NCBI GenBank assembly: GCA_002633025.1
Contig: NMRB01000943.1
Coordinates: 50,507-114,506 of the forward strand
Source: Notospermus geniculatus
Lineage: Eukaryota > Nemertea > Pilidiophora > Heteronemertea > Lineidae
Length of the DNA: 64,000 nt
Direction: 5' to 3'
A program made the position numbers and the translations under genes. Shown here piece by piece: positions 1-10,549 of the stretch. Under the pieces are notes generated by a model that was not told the DNA's origin, did not search any database, and worked only from the letters and a program-made list of their open reading frames with translations. The first letter of the stretch is position 1. Each line of letters begins with the position of its first letter.

Positions 1-430
1 TATTTCTTTCGATAGTATTTGACTAACCGTCTTCCAGAAATATTTGGAAATTTCTTTCGTAAGTCTGAACATGCTATTTCGCAACCATTTCAAAAATGCC
101 GATTTTTCATATAATGCTAGGATTAGGAAGAAGGGCAAAGGGCCAGGGTTCAATGTCTTTAGTAAAGAAACTGACAGAGATATTTCTTCCGATAATATTT
201 GACTAACCGACTTCCAGAAATATTTGGAAACTTCTTTCGTGAGGCTGAACATGCTACATGTATTTCGCAACCATTTCAAAAATGCCGATTTTTCATATAA
301 TGCTAAGATTAGGGTTCAATTCTTCAGTAAAGAAAAACTAACAGAGAAATCTCTTTCGATTATATTTGGTTGTCCAAAAATATTTGGAAACTTCTTTCGT
401 GAGGCTGAACATGCCATTTTCATATTTTTG
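1..430. repeat. Tandem repeat, ~170-180 bp unit, about 2.5 copies
   Basis: Three successive blocks (about 1-180, 181-347, 348-430) share the words ATATTTGGAAACTTCTTTCG, GAGGCTGAACATGC and, in the first two, CAACCATTTCAAAAATGCCG. The second block lacks a short GC-rich stretch present in the first, and the third is truncated. The array may continue left of the window. The reading frame at 224-433 is only a translation of this array. Confidence 0.85.
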
Positions 431-439
431 TAAAGCGTT

Positions 440-511
440 TAAGAACATACCTCTGTATGGTTTTACAACGCTATATGAAATAAATTTATTATTATTATTA
501 TTTCCAAAAGG
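440..511 (+). mobile_element. 3' tail of a non-LTR retroelement or SINE
   Basis: The sequence runs GGTTTTACAACGCTATATGAAATAAA and ends in a TTATTATTATTATT microsatellite. A GCTATATRAATAAA-like stretch ending in a trinucleotide tail is typical of LINE/SINE 3' ends in many invertebrates. No coding part is visible upstream, so this is a short 3' remnant attached to the tandem repeat. It could also be a chance polyadenylation-like stretch next to a microsatellite. Confidence 0.45.
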
Positions 512-2088
512 TTGACATTGTGAGTTATCCAATATCTTGTGACTTCGGGATAATTCGATAGCATTAGTCCCTTGACACAAATTTCGCCGAGACATCCCTG
601 GTAACGTTAGCATAGAGCAACTTGTTCATTTTCCTGGAATGTGCCAATATCTGTAGCTAAATTTGGAACTGGTTAGGAATTTCAAAGGACGATTATCGAT
701 AAATTGGTCTCAGGTTATATTTCATACAACAAAATGACAAAAATAAAGCCTGTCACCTTGAGTCACGAAACTGTTGACTACATTTGGCATGAGTCAATGC
801 GTACGGGTTACTGCACACTTTTTCATGTCATCGATTTCTGCACATCACGATAACTCGTCCTGTCTCCAGTGTCACTGAATCTCGACCTGTTTTTTATCAA
901 CTCCGCTATCGCCTAGATTCACTAAGTTCTATATTCGATAGGCTCTGCTTTCAAAACAGATACAATGTCGTCGAAAGAACAAAAATCATGGAGTCGAGAC
1001 CTTGGAATCTGCACAGACATTGATCCAGTTGATGCCCAAGATGATGACATGCTTTGAAGACCTCGGAATATTGAATAAATCGACTTTTCTAAACAGACCA
1101 AAAATAGCTTTTTCCAAGAACAATGAAATGCTGCCAATGGAATGGAACGTAGCCTTATATTATAAATACAAGGAAGATAATCTGGTTAAAACCATCCCAG
1201 TCAGGTAATTTTAGTCTAATCCCATTCGATCTCTCAGAACGGCGTCTTTAAAGACTATCGTCTCCGTCGTACGTATCTTTTCATAAAGCTCTGTGTGTAT
1301 AATGTTGGCAACCTTTTTCCAAAATTTGAAAAACATACATGTACATGTACTTTTTAAGCAAAACGATCTTTTGACCCAATTCACGCAGGCCAACAAATTG
1401 TAGCAACATAAATCAACAACATGTTGGAAAACTCTTTGCCCCAATACACACAAGTCGACAACATTTTTCCAATGTGGCGTTCTCCGAATGTTGGAGAAAT
1501 TATGCTGTCAGTGTACACGCACCTCTTAATATAGGCCGGGAGCCCGGAAATGACCTGAATCTCAGGATGATCCTCCACTCCTCAGGCAATCTACCCGAAC
1601 TAACTTTCCTTTTTTGTCGTCTTGTGAACCATTCAGCATGTTCCATCTGGTGGTCAACAGTAACTGTACAACACCTCTCTGGGCGTACATGTACATGTAC
1701 ATCTAATGTACGTGTAGCTCGTATTTTTCAACTCTTAGGGGCAAAATTACAGATTTCATAGCCATCAAAGTGTTAACCAAGTTCTGAACGTCTTAAGCAC
1801 ACTCGGTAAACTAATAATGACAACTGTGATTCCCTCGTGATCTATATCACCATGAAGGTGCAACTTGCAAATTCAATAGGGAATCTGAGGTTTCTATGTT
1901 TCCCCAGGGAGCAGTTTGAGCTGTCGGCATAACCATGATCATGAATAATATAATCACGATAAACCAAGATGATCACCATTTCGATGCACCTATGGTTGGA
2001 GGAGTGGTTCAAGGGCAAAAGAACGTCTGTCATGAATTCATGGTAATCTTGGAAATGTCCGCACTAATATATCGTGTTTCACCTCTAA
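512..2088. other. Unassigned intergenic DNA with one weak exon-like frame
   Basis: No recognisable gene. The frame 1002-1208 (plus, 68 codons) ends at a donor-like CAG|GTAATT, and an overlapping frame starts with ATG at 965. Neither has a recognisable domain. At 1290-1500 the words AACATTTTTCCA and TGGAAAA recur in both orientations, suggesting an old foldback. Short ACATGTAC runs occur at 1336 and 1687. Confidence 0.4.
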
Positions 2089-2091
2089 AGA

Positions 2092-2225
2092 ACCGGGCCG
2101 ACCGCACAGAAAGTCCGATAGTGCTACCGGCGCCTATCGGCAGTTAGTTGTAACGCATTTTCCCATAACTAGACCGCCGATAGGCACCGAAAGCACTATC
2201 GGACTTTCTGTGCGGTCGGCCCCGG
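2092..2225. mobile_element. Foldback element with ~49-bp arms (hairpin 1)
   Basis: The left arm (2092-2140) and right arm (2175-2225) are reverse complements over about 49 bp with a few mismatches. The core words are GACCGCACAGAAAGTCCGAT on the left and its complement on the right. A spacer of about 35 bp separates them. There is no coding capacity. It sits 6 bp from a second hairpin. Confidence 0.85.
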
Positions 2226-2231
2226 TCATTA

Positions 2232-2433
2232 AAAGGGGCTGTTCGTTTTCGTCGCTTGAGGAATCTGAGTTGTGATCCTTGGGAAAGCGGAAAAAGCTAT
2301 GCACTTGCAAATTGCAAGGATTATTTGTTGTGTTGTACAGAATAACCGCTGCAATTTGCAGCTTCATAGCTTTCTCCATTTTCTCAAGGATCACAACTCA
2401 GATTCCTCACTGACGAAAACGAACAGCCCCTTT
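2232..2433. mobile_element. Foldback element with ~95-bp arms (hairpin 2)
   Basis: The outer ends are AAAGGGGCTGTTCGTTTTCG and the complementary right end. The arms match for about 95 bp, including GGAATCTGAGTTGTGATCCT, around a core of about 25 bp. Almost the whole element is palindromic. Overlapping reading frames on both strands here are artefacts of the palindrome. Confidence 0.9.
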
Positions 2434-2495
2434 CCAGTAGATGCAGCCCATGCACTCCATATTGTTGGTAACGATGTACAGAGCGGACCAGCTCT

Positions 2496-2631
2496 ATTAT
2501 GGAGTTTTCGCCAAGCCCCCGAACGCCAATGCGAACGTCTACCCTTTTGTTCGGTGTTCTCTTCGTGGCATCGAACAATGGGTTTGGCGTACGCGTTGGC
2601 GTTTCGGGGGCTTTGCGAAAACTCCCTATTG
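2496..2631 (+). mobile_element. MITE of the GTTTTCGCAAAGCCCCCG family, copy 1
   Basis: Terminal inverted repeats of about 40 bp begin GGAGTTTTCGCCAAGCCCCC and end GGGGGCTTTGCGAAAACTCC. The centre carries TTTTGTTCGG and CATCGAACAATGGG. The same arms and centre recur at 15371-15768 (three abutting copies) and 22814-22950. It is non-coding and non-autonomous. The target duplication is not clear in this copy. Confidence 0.9.
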
Positions 2632-2715
2632 TCTGAGTATACCCGAACAATAGATAAACGTCGTCGTTGGCCTCACCGGACGGTTGTGAAAACTCACTAT
2701 TGTTCATTTGTGGAC

Positions 2716-2744
2716 AACCTATTGTTCACTATCAGCCTGACAAA
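2716..2744 (+). repeat. 29-bp word shared exactly with 5778-5806
   Basis: The 29 bases starting AACCTATTGTTCACTATCAG are identical at 2716-2744 and 5778-5806. Both places also carry nearby fragments resembling the GTTTTCGCAAAG family (for example GTGAAAACTCACTATTG at 2687), so this is probably the flank or interior of a larger degraded repeat. Confidence 0.7.
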
Positions 2745-3238
2745 TATGGGTCATGTGTTTCTGGCATAATGATAGAAGAAAGGTTGGCAATAATATTGCC
2801 CATTTTCATCCTCGTATTGTGCAATAATATTGATCACGTATGATTTTTTTGCAAGCATATCCGTGACCGGTTCCTTAGATGTGAAACTATGGTATCTATT
2901 TATCTGAGTGTCATGCAGCCGTCAAGCTTGTTAAATTTAGAAAATTTCACTAATATTGAACCTGACGATAAAGAGCTTACATAACCACGGGCAAAAACAT
3001 GTATAGGTTCATTAGCGCCAATCTTGATCAAATGGACATCTTGTCACGCAACGTGTCAATTAAATTTCTGAATACAGGCGCCATGGGCAGGATTTCTTAT
3101 GAGATGTAAGTACACCTAGCATGTGCCCAATTAGATTAACTGAGAGAAACTAACCACGAACTTCCGGGAAAAAATCCATTATATGGGCAAAATCTTCAGG
3201 AAATGCATGAGTGTAGCAGCCACCAGGCTTTGACAATA
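2745..3238. other. No identified feature
   Basis: AT-rich unique-looking sequence. Nothing supportable as a gene or repeat was seen. Confidence 0.5.
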
Positions 3239-3387
3239 GGGAGGTTAAGAAATCAAACGATAAAAGTAAACGTTAACGACAACGTTATTTTTGTACCGAA
3301 AATAAAATATAAAATCTGGTGAATGTGTATTATGAAAAATAACGTTGTCCTAAAGTTTACGTCTATCGTTTGATTTCTTAACCTCAC
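3239..3387 (-). mobile_element. TA-flanked MITE of the AACGTT family, copy 1 (inverted orientation)
   Basis: The ends are GGGAGGTTAAGAAATCAAAC and the complementary right end. The arms extend inward through AACGACAACGTTATTTTT. TA flanks both ends (3237-3238 and 3388-3389), consistent with Tc1/mariner-type insertion. The central asymmetric segment with TTTTGTACCGAAAA runs opposite to the other three copies, so this copy is inverted. It is 149 bp and non-coding. Confidence 0.92.
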
Positions 3388-3748
3388 TAATTTCATCAGT
3401 AACGTTCTCTGAAGTCCATGCATTCCACTGAGCTAATCGCAATGCGAGACTGGATGAGCATGTACATATACAAGTATTACATTTTTTTTTTGTTAAATCA
3501 TCTACAAGTACTAAGTGTCTGATATGAAGTTTCACTGCAGTGCATTGCTGTGACGCAGGGTGCCAGACTGACCACTTCAGCAGGAGTCCCGGACGATCGT
3601 CATTATCGAACAGCGGGCTGGGAAAATCGTCGTGATGAAATCACAGCAGTTAGCAGTTTCACTGAATGTAGCCATATACTTCAAGGGCAAGTTTTGATGG
3701 TCATCACCACCAATCAAGAAAATTTGTGACCACTGACAATGCATGGGA

Positions 3749-3876
3749 GTATTGAGGACGTCCATTCCTAGGACTTTCTCAGTCCGCTGATACACGCCAG
3801 CCACAGCAGCCGACATTGTATTGAGGACTTCCATTCCAAGGACTTTCTCCGCTGATACACGCCAGTCACACAGCTG
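3749..3876. repeat. Direct tandem duplication, ~69-bp unit
   Basis: Two units share TATTGAGGAC, CCATTCC, AGGACTTTCTC and CGCTGATACACGCCAG, with a period near 69 bp. On the minus strand both units lie in the open frame 3577-3987 (136 codons) and give similar peptides (EKVLGMDVLNT and EKVLGMEVLNT). That could reflect a once-coding sequence, but no family is recognisable. Confidence 0.75.
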
Positions 3877-4466
3877 AATGTGATGACCCAGATTTGAATG
3901 GTGGCAAGCTGCAGCCATGACAGCACAAGGCAATACAAGGAATTCGCAGACGTCTTTGATCCCCTCAATCAAACCATCGCCTTTCAATTATCCAACGAAG
4001 GGCTATAATTACGGCCCTTGTTTCTGATCCCATGGATGGCTATTAATGAGCCAGAGACAATTTGCAGTCGTTTTATCAGCCAATATTCTTCATTAGGGCC
4101 CCTGTCGACTGCCAAAGTCCCCCAGGGTCGGCTATGATTTGTCACATAGTATGTTGGTCTCACACAGAGAAGGAGATATTGGAGATGATGATATTTGTTT
4201 TCCCTCCTGAAGTGGTACGAGAGCTGCCCTAGCCGTCGGTTCGTATTTTTGTTCAAATACCCGTATACGGGTTGAGAAAGCTTGTTAGCAACAGTTAGAC
4301 AATGAAAAAAGCGTTATTGTCATAGTCGATCATCAATCAGATTATTTCACATGGAATTATGCCATTTTCACGTGACTTTCTTACCTCGTGTTCGAAAAAA
4401 ACACGAATCGACGGCTAGGATCGCTCTTACGAACGAAGGACTTTAAAAGGAATTCATGTCATGAGG
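3877..4466. other. Unassigned DNA with two minus-strand open frames
   Basis: Minus-strand frames 3984-4256 (90 codons) and the upper part of 3577-3987 are open but show no known domain. There is no clear splice structure between them. Otherwise nothing supportable. Confidence 0.35.
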
Positions 4467-4641
4467 GAATAGGAGCTGTCAGCGAGTTGACCACTAGGTG
4501 TCACTAGGGCCCAATTCAATGCATCTAGCGGACCCAGTCATTATCGATCGAGCAGCGATCATAATAGATTTCCTGTACATTTGGTCCGCTAAGACTGTGC
4601 TGCCATCTGCTAGCAATATGCGCGGCTGACTGCTCCTATTC
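4467..4641. mobile_element. Short inverted-repeat element, ends GAATAGGAGC-GTCAGC
   Basis: The left end is GAATAGGAGCTGTCAGC (4467-4483). The right end is its complement with one mismatch (4625-4641), giving 16 of 17 matching bases. The 175-bp element has no reading frame of note. No target duplication is obvious. It appears once here. Confidence 0.7.
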
Positions 4642-4842
4642 AGTCGTATTGACGAGTGTCAGAATATCATCAATGTTAGTATTAAATTCATGCACAGCAT
4701 AAGGACGGATCACTTTTGTACTTTTTTTGAACAAAAGTTGGAAAATTTCTTTTGACATGAAACTAGTCTTTAAATGACAACTCAAGTCCATCGCCGACAA
4801 TGACAACGACTCAGTCATCCACAGTTTTGAAGAACACCCCAT
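4636..4842 (-). other. Unassigned minus-strand open frame (68 codons)
   Basis: Open frame with ATG at 4842 and stop near the GAATAGGAGC element. The predicted peptide is neither low-complexity nor repeat-derived and contains LFKKSTKVIRPYAVHEFNTN. I do not recognise it. It may be an exon or chance. Confidence 0.15.
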
Positions 4843-4871
4843 TGTAACCTACTCGGTAAAGGACTGAAGAC

Positions 4872-4995
4872 AATGGGTGATATGAATAAAAGCTAGCAAA
4901 TGCTTTTACTTTAGATTTGTACAGCATAGCGTAGTGTATTTGTACTGCAAAATCCAAGTAAAAGCATTTACTAATCTTTATTCATATGACCCAAT
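4872..4995. mobile_element. Foldback element with ~45-bp arms
   Basis: The left arm includes ATATGAATAAAAGCTAGCAA and ATGCTTTTACTT. The right arm includes AAGTAAAAGCATTTACTAA and TTTATTCATATGACCCAAT. The near-palindromic element is about 124 bp with a spacer of roughly 30 bp. It is non-coding. Confidence 0.85.
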
Positions 4996-6630
4996 GACGA
5001 GAAAAACCAGAAGTTAAAGGAGTGGTAAAAGCCAGCAGAAATTGACATTCACGAGATTCCCTGCAGGCAGATCTGATATGAACAATTTAAACTGATCTTT
5101 TCTTCGTTCAATCAGACGACAAATTGTCTCTAATCCCTCAAATTATCGAGATAATAACTGGTTCTGACATCTATCTTGTGGCGCAAGAACTGACAAAAAA
5201 TTGCAACATGCTGCAAGAAAGGAGGATCTCGCAAGTTGCTGTCATGCCATCTGCACCAACGTGTCTGAACTAACTCTCATCCACATCTGTGAACAACAAC
5301 AGGTTTCAGTCAGTTTCCATGGATAAAACGTGTTGTTATGTAGAATGAAGAGAGCAGAAACAGTGAGAAGGAGTATGCTTTTTGGCCAATGCATGCAGCA
5401 CAGTCCTGGCAACGACCCTTGATAGCCCAGTGGCTTAGGAAGAGGCAGGTCCCTGACTATGTGGGATTAATCATCATGGCTTTTCAGTCCGTCGCAGGGA
5501 ACAGAAAGCCGTAGTGCCTTGTGCGTGGTACCTTTGCAAGAGCACGTAAAAAGCCCCATCCAAGTGAGGAACATGAGTAGATTGAGAGGCTTCTTCCGTA
5601 CTTTCCAGGGCCCGAAATGCTATGGCTTCGGGCCTGATGGAAAAATGTACACAATACAATCCTGGCAAAGAACGAGGCCGTCGCCAACGCTAGCCAGAGT
5701 CACCCAATCACCAGGGAACTTATTCACGAAGCTCTCGTAACATTACGGAGTGCGTAAACTATTGTCCTTTTGCGGGGAACCTATTGTTCACTATCAGCCT
5801 GACAAAGGATTTGCGTAGCGTACCCATGAAGTTACTGGGGCTTTGTGATAGGTCCCTGGACGAGGTGTAGATCAAAATCTTTGAAGTGATTTTTTTCTTC
5901 GAAATTCCGATTCAGGGACTAATGACTTCAAGGTAAATGTAAGCCTTTATCGAGCATACATGTACATGAATAAAAAAATGACAGATTTGACCATGTATGT
6001 ACGACGGGCATATAGGCCTAAGGTCCACCCACTTAGTCATGACCATCGACAGAACTCCGAACTTTAAAACACCACCACTTACTTTCAGACTTCGCAACAA
6101 CGGATTAACACAACTCCCCGAAATTTGGGTTAACATTCTTTATTTGGCAGGCCAAAGAAGCTTCTAAAAAAACCCTTACACTTCCCAAGGACTCAATCCC
6201 CCATACTTTTTCTGCATTCCATCCCACTTTGCCAAGTATTGTTCAAAAGAATATAAATGTCCCAGTAGATACCTCATCCATCCTTTTATATTTTTTTGAG
6301 TAAATGCTTCTGCCCGATGGGGCATTATCTTGTTTACGTGGCGAAAAAACCCCAATTGTTTTATGTATGTACAGGCAACAACTACTTCACTCGTTCAAGC
6401 CGACAAGATGAGTTACTGCTTAATGTATATACAGTGTGTCCCGAAATCCTTAGTATCATTGAATCATTGGGTATCTTTGAGTGATACATGCACATATTCC
6501 TTGCTCAACCACGTAGTTATTTTCTAAGTCAGGAAAGTTGGGTTGGCTGTTTCTGATATCAACTGCGTGGTGTTTAGGCCTGATGGGGGGGGGGGGCACA
6601 GGCTATTGATGGAACTTCACCTGACGACAG
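4996..6630. other. Unassigned DNA; possible old repeat at 5374-5810; G12 run
   Basis: The stretch at 5480-5740 includes CCTTTGCAAGAGCACG and reads like a degenerate dispersed repeat, but I cannot assign it. At 5778-5806 it repeats the 29-bp word found at 2716. A run of 12 G lies at 6585-6596. ATACAGTGTGTCCCGAAA near 6428 resembles one end of a Tc1-like element with no matching partner. No gene is visible. Confidence 0.35.
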
Positions 6631-6632
6631 TC

Positions 6633-6659
6633 AGATTAGTGTGCTCCACACACTAATCT
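6633..6659. other. Small perfect hairpin
   Basis: AGATTAGTGTG (6633-6643) and CACACTAATCT (6649-6659) form an 11-bp stem with a 5-base loop. A run of T follows only weakly. It may be the remnant of a small foldback element. No function can be inferred. Confidence 0.5.
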
Positions 6660-6778
6660 TTGAGAGTTTTTGAGATGCTACATGTATGTGATGGTTCCTT
6701 AAAAAGGAAATAAAACTAGGTAATTGGAACCCTAAATACCTACATGTAGTAAAATGGAATACGTCTGTTTTACAATGA

Positions 6779-6905
6779 TGGCTGGTGTAATAGTAAAAAA
6801 TGTTCAATGACGGTTTAAGGTGCATGGCTATACAGAAACCAATTGCCAGAGATATGTAACCTAGGAGGATCTTTTGTTCGCAGGATATTTTTTCCTTGGA
6901 ACATC
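6779..6905 (+). repeat. Repeat paralogous to 7450-7595
   Basis: The words GTGTAAtAGTAAAaAATGT, AAGGTGCATGGCTA, TGTAAC and TCTTTTGTTCGCAGGA occur here in the same order as in 7450-7595 (there GTGTAACAGTAAAG, AAAGTGCATGGCTA, TCTCTTGTTCCCAGGA). The two copies are diverged and lie about 670 bp apart in the same orientation. Confidence 0.7.
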
Positions 6906-7444
6906 CTTTCGAATATCTGTTACCAATTTCGCCTGGTCAAAATCAGGAGCGCATTCTGAAACGATCCTTCTGACCTACATGTAAGCACATGTAGTATATC
7001 GCTGAATTAATAACCATAGTGCACCAGTCCAGTGTAATCAATGGAGGTCTAACAATAGGTCGTCACTAACTCCACATTAATCCGCTAATCCCAAATAGAA
7101 AACAGTAATCTTTCATGATCGATCCCAATTTAATCACCCATATAATCGAACCGATCAGTCATGTCTGGCCTTTTCAAAACTGATAATCTCTGGGTGTGAG
7201 AATGATTTTGCCACTAAAGATGACCTTGACAGCAAATATCATGTGATTAATAACACACTGAACATTGTACTGCTGTTATTTCTTCACTACATTTTCCTTT
7301 TAGTCAGAATCTTTGGTGGTTTCGTTCAAAATTTCCTTTGGTTGCTCATAAGAATCAAAGTGTGCCACAACTCTAATGGCAAGAGGGTCCAAAGTTCGAA
7401 TCCTACATTGAGTGAAAGGCTCTGCGAATGAAGACGCCATTGAT

Positions 7445-7738
7445 GGTAGTTAGGGCAGGTGTAACAGTAAAGAATGTCCCCCTGCGAAAAATGCTCGCTT
7501 TTATCGTTTCGTGAAGGATTAAAGTGCATGGCTAAAGAGATTAGAATGTAACAATAGGATCTCTTGTTCCCAGGACAGGGGCGATTCTTTCCTTTCACCC
7601 TCATGATGTCCCCCTGTATTGTTTGCCATAGGATAAAGGGTCGTGGTCTCTCTAGAGTCCATTGAATGGTGCTGCTTAATCCGTAATTGTATTGCTAGGG
7701 GACATCGCATATCGGGGGACATTAGATTCTTTTACACC
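7445..7738 (-). mobile_element. Inverted-repeat element with ends AGGTGTRA-AATSTAATGTCCCC
   Basis: The left end is AGGTGTAACAGTAAAGAATG followed by TCCCCC. The right end is the complement of GGTGTAAAAGAATCTAATG. The block 7602-7738 is a clear paralogue, in reverse orientation, of 40708-40945. Shared words are GATGTCCCCC, TTGTTTG and GCTTAATCCG. This copy lacks the 83-bp insertion seen there, so it gives the empty-site sequence CTCTAGAG. A GTTCGAATCC word resembling a tRNA B box lies just upstream (7396). Confidence 0.75.
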
Positions 7739-8478
7739 GGTCACGAAGGTGAGTGGAGGAAATGGAACTGCTTTGTTTGCTGATTTTGGACTTCAGGTTG
7801 GCTGCATGCTCCCTTTATTTTTGGGAAGAACATGTTGGATTTGTCACAGGAACGTATGTCTCGTCATTGAAACACCCACAAAGAACACAACCTTCGGTTT
7901 CAAAATGGTCATCTACCGTTCAGTCTTATCAGGAAACCAAAAAGCACTGTGAACTCCCAACAGTGTCATTGACCTCTCATTTCTTTCAATCATTGTTAAC
8001 TGGCAAAACGATCTAAAGAGACATCGCTTTCTACTGACTCACCATCAGCTGAGTTAGATGCCGTTTCCCTTGTCTCATTGGATGATGAACTCAGGCTGTG
8101 AACACTAGGGTCAAGGTCAAATGTTTTGCAATTGCTTACTTTGGAAAGCACAAGAACAGAAGATCGGGAATTCACAGATAGATTGGCGACATAGTGTACG
8201 TTTAAGTTTAACAGATTCTTCAGCTGACTTTTTTTTACTTACAACCCAAATGATCATTTATACACCAAGAAAGAACAGCCTAGAAGGACCCTTTGTCACT
8301 GGTAGTTTATTATTTTTTATGTTGTTTTCGAAGTTATTTGGCATCTTTCTATATGCCAATATCTTGGATCTGCAAAACGACTATGGGGCCTAGGTTGGGG
8401 TACATGTGTGCATGTCATAAGATGCTGAAAAAAAGACTGTGGCCGAAGATGGATTATTTCGGCCTCTCAAATGATGAC
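7739..8478. other. No identified feature
   Basis: Several open frames of about 90 codons overlap here in different frames, none with a recognisable domain. Nothing supportable. Confidence 0.4.
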
Positions 8479-8479
8479 T

Positions 8480-8769
8480 TACCTTTTCTGAACATATATC
8501 TGTCTAAGAGCCGAATGAGCCTCATTACATATCCACACACTGCCCCCATCCTGGTCCTCTTGCCCCGCCGATGACGGTGATGGTGCTTGTGATATGAGCG
8601 GTTCTTCCCGGCAGCCCTCTCGTTTACCGGGCCACTGCCGGGACACGATGATACATGTAGAGTAGCCAGGATGATCAGTTAAAATGTTCCTTTGAGAGAG
8701 GAAAGTCTTCCAAACAAAAAACAAAAGGGTAAAACTCTTGCAATGCGCACTGGTGGATGTAGTTGTCAC
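8480..8769 (-). CDS. Possible internal or first coding exon, unknown protein
   Basis: On the minus strand an open frame runs from 8769 to a strong splice-donor match, AAAAG|GTAAGTCA, at about 8480. The last exon codons would be in phase 2. The 3' half (from about 8660) is less AT-rich than its surroundings and predicts a polar segment (EEPLISQAPSPSSAGQEDQ) followed by SVWICNEAHSALRQIYVQK. I recognise no family. An acceptor could lie near CGTGTCCCGGCAG (about 8640-8652 plus coordinates), but the pyrimidine tract is poor. No neighbouring exon was found. It could be chance. Confidence 0.2.
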
Positions 8770-9109
8770 TTTTTCCCATTTCAGTCGGTTTCGTCCAAGT
8801 GTAACTGCTGCAACGTTTAACTTGCAGGAATAGAAGAACGATTAGAAAACGGACTTTTTCCAGCAAACAGGTACCAGAGATCCAACTTTAATGGAGAACA
8901 GGTCAACTGCTGTCTATTTATCCGTGATGACCACAACTAGAAATTGATGCTCGTAATGACGTTACCACTTCATACATACATGTACATGTATATCCTACAT
9001 GGGGTAAATGTCAACTTCAATGTATATTCCGGGAAGTAAGTTTAGTAAAATGCAATCCCAGCGAGGAAATACATGTATTATCGGATTTCATAAATATTTT
9101 TTTTTCAGC

Positions 9110-9360
9110 AGAATAGCCACAGGATGCACAGTGTTAATGAACTTGTTAATATAAATCAATGGAATAGATTCCTGCAGAAAAAGTTGAATCAATTGGTAAC
9201 CAAATTCCACAAAATTCTTTCCACACAAAATATTCGTCTTCCAAAGTTAAGCACCAAAGGATTACGTGTAATACTGCTATCAATCACATATGTCATGATC
9301 ATATCTATTGAGTTCATATCACTTCGAGAACGGCGGAGCAATTCAAACGAAGTATTTTAA
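9110..9360 (+). CDS. Possible terminal exon, unknown protein
   Basis: A pyrimidine-rich tract of T residues followed by CAG (ends 9109) is a good acceptor match. The frame from there stays open to a TAA at 9358-9360 (about 83 codons). It predicts a basic segment, then one hydrophobic stretch (VILLSITYVMIISIEFI) that could span a membrane, then a charged tail. The region is AT-rich and shows no known domain. No partner exon was located. Weak evidence. Confidence 0.15.
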
Positions 9361-9664
9361 ATCCGATGGCATTTCTGTATACTTGCTCTAAGGATTTTTT
9401 ACCACTAGGCATTGTGCTCTAAGCCTTTTTACGGTTCGAACAGTATGGATTTTCTAGTCTCAAGTACCGTCATTAATGATTGTTAAGTAGAAATAGAATA
9501 GAAACCTAGTTATTTTAATCGCTGATCAAAGTTCATCCATCATAATAAACAAAATGTGCTGCTAGCATCACAACCGGATCGGCATAAAGTCACGGGAGAC
9601 GCCAAAGAAATTTTGAACTTTACGAACTCAAAAAAGTAATCCAATTTGAAACGGTTGTACATGT
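9361..9664. other. No identified feature
   Basis: AT-rich sequence without repeats or frames of note. Confidence 0.5.
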
Positions 9665-9890
9665 AGTATCCTGTATTACATCATAACCACTGTCTTACAG
9701 TCCAGTTTGGTTAATCCAAAATAAAACAATGGCCTCCTTTATTACATCGAACGGTGTGCTGTATTACATCACAACCACTGTCTCACTATCCAGTTTGGTT
9801 GATCCAATATGAAACGACGGTCTCCTGCATTACGTCATAGCACTGTCTCACTATCCAGTTTCGTTGATCTAATTTTGCGCACAAAGCCTT
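9665..9890. repeat. Degenerate tandem repeat, ~85-bp unit, about 3 copies
   Basis: Three units share CTGTATTACATCAYAACCAC (or CTGCATTACGTCATAGCAC) followed by TGTCTYACWRTCCAGTTTGG and TTGATCCAA. Unit lengths vary, with the third truncated. Non-coding. Confidence 0.8.
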
Positions 9891-10549
9891 TTCATGAGTC
9901 CAATATAAATTACCACCCTTGTCGCTACGATTTATCCAGGTTGTTCGAATCCAGTTGCCAATGAATATGATTTACTACAAGTTGAATTTGACTGTTTTTC
10001 TGACATGAATACGTTGTACACTTCACGGCTTAAACAGACACTAAGAAACATAAGAAATTGAATATGATGAAGTCAACATAGCAACTTGGCTGTCCAAATA
10101 AATGATGTCTAGCTGTACCTCGTTTTTATTATGAACAACAACTCAATGTGTCCCCAATCACTCGATCAGGAAACATTGTGTTTGATCTTGTCCATATGTC
10201 TGCATTATCAACCTTTATAGATGCAAGTCAGAAACATCTGTTCGCATTTTTTTTCACCTGCTGTGTTATAGGCCTGCTTTGTCTAACAAAGCAATGTAAA
10301 GCCATCAGATGGATTTTCTAATCACCCAGGAAGTCTGGAGCCTTATTAAGTACTCAAAAAACGATTGCATCAATATGAAATATGTTGTAAACAAAACACT
10401 GAACTGTGCTGTGAAAATATCAATAGGCCTACATCACAAAGGAATCAAACATAAAGGTCCACCTTACAAATTTAGCATTTTATAAATGAAGTCAACATAG
10501 GCTTACATACAATTGTACAAGGAACACTAATATAATCATGATCGAGAAC
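9891..10549. other. No identified feature
   Basis: AT-rich sequence without a gene or clear repeat. Immediately right of it the 54-bp minisatellite begins. Confidence 0.5.

Noticed and set aside
6428-6445. Terminus of a Tc1-like element (ACAGTGTGTCCCGAAA)
   Set aside because: No matching inverted partner was found within a few kilobases.
7370-7420. tRNA gene at GTTCGAATCC
   Set aside because: No acceptor stem or anticodon arm could be found around the B-box-like word.
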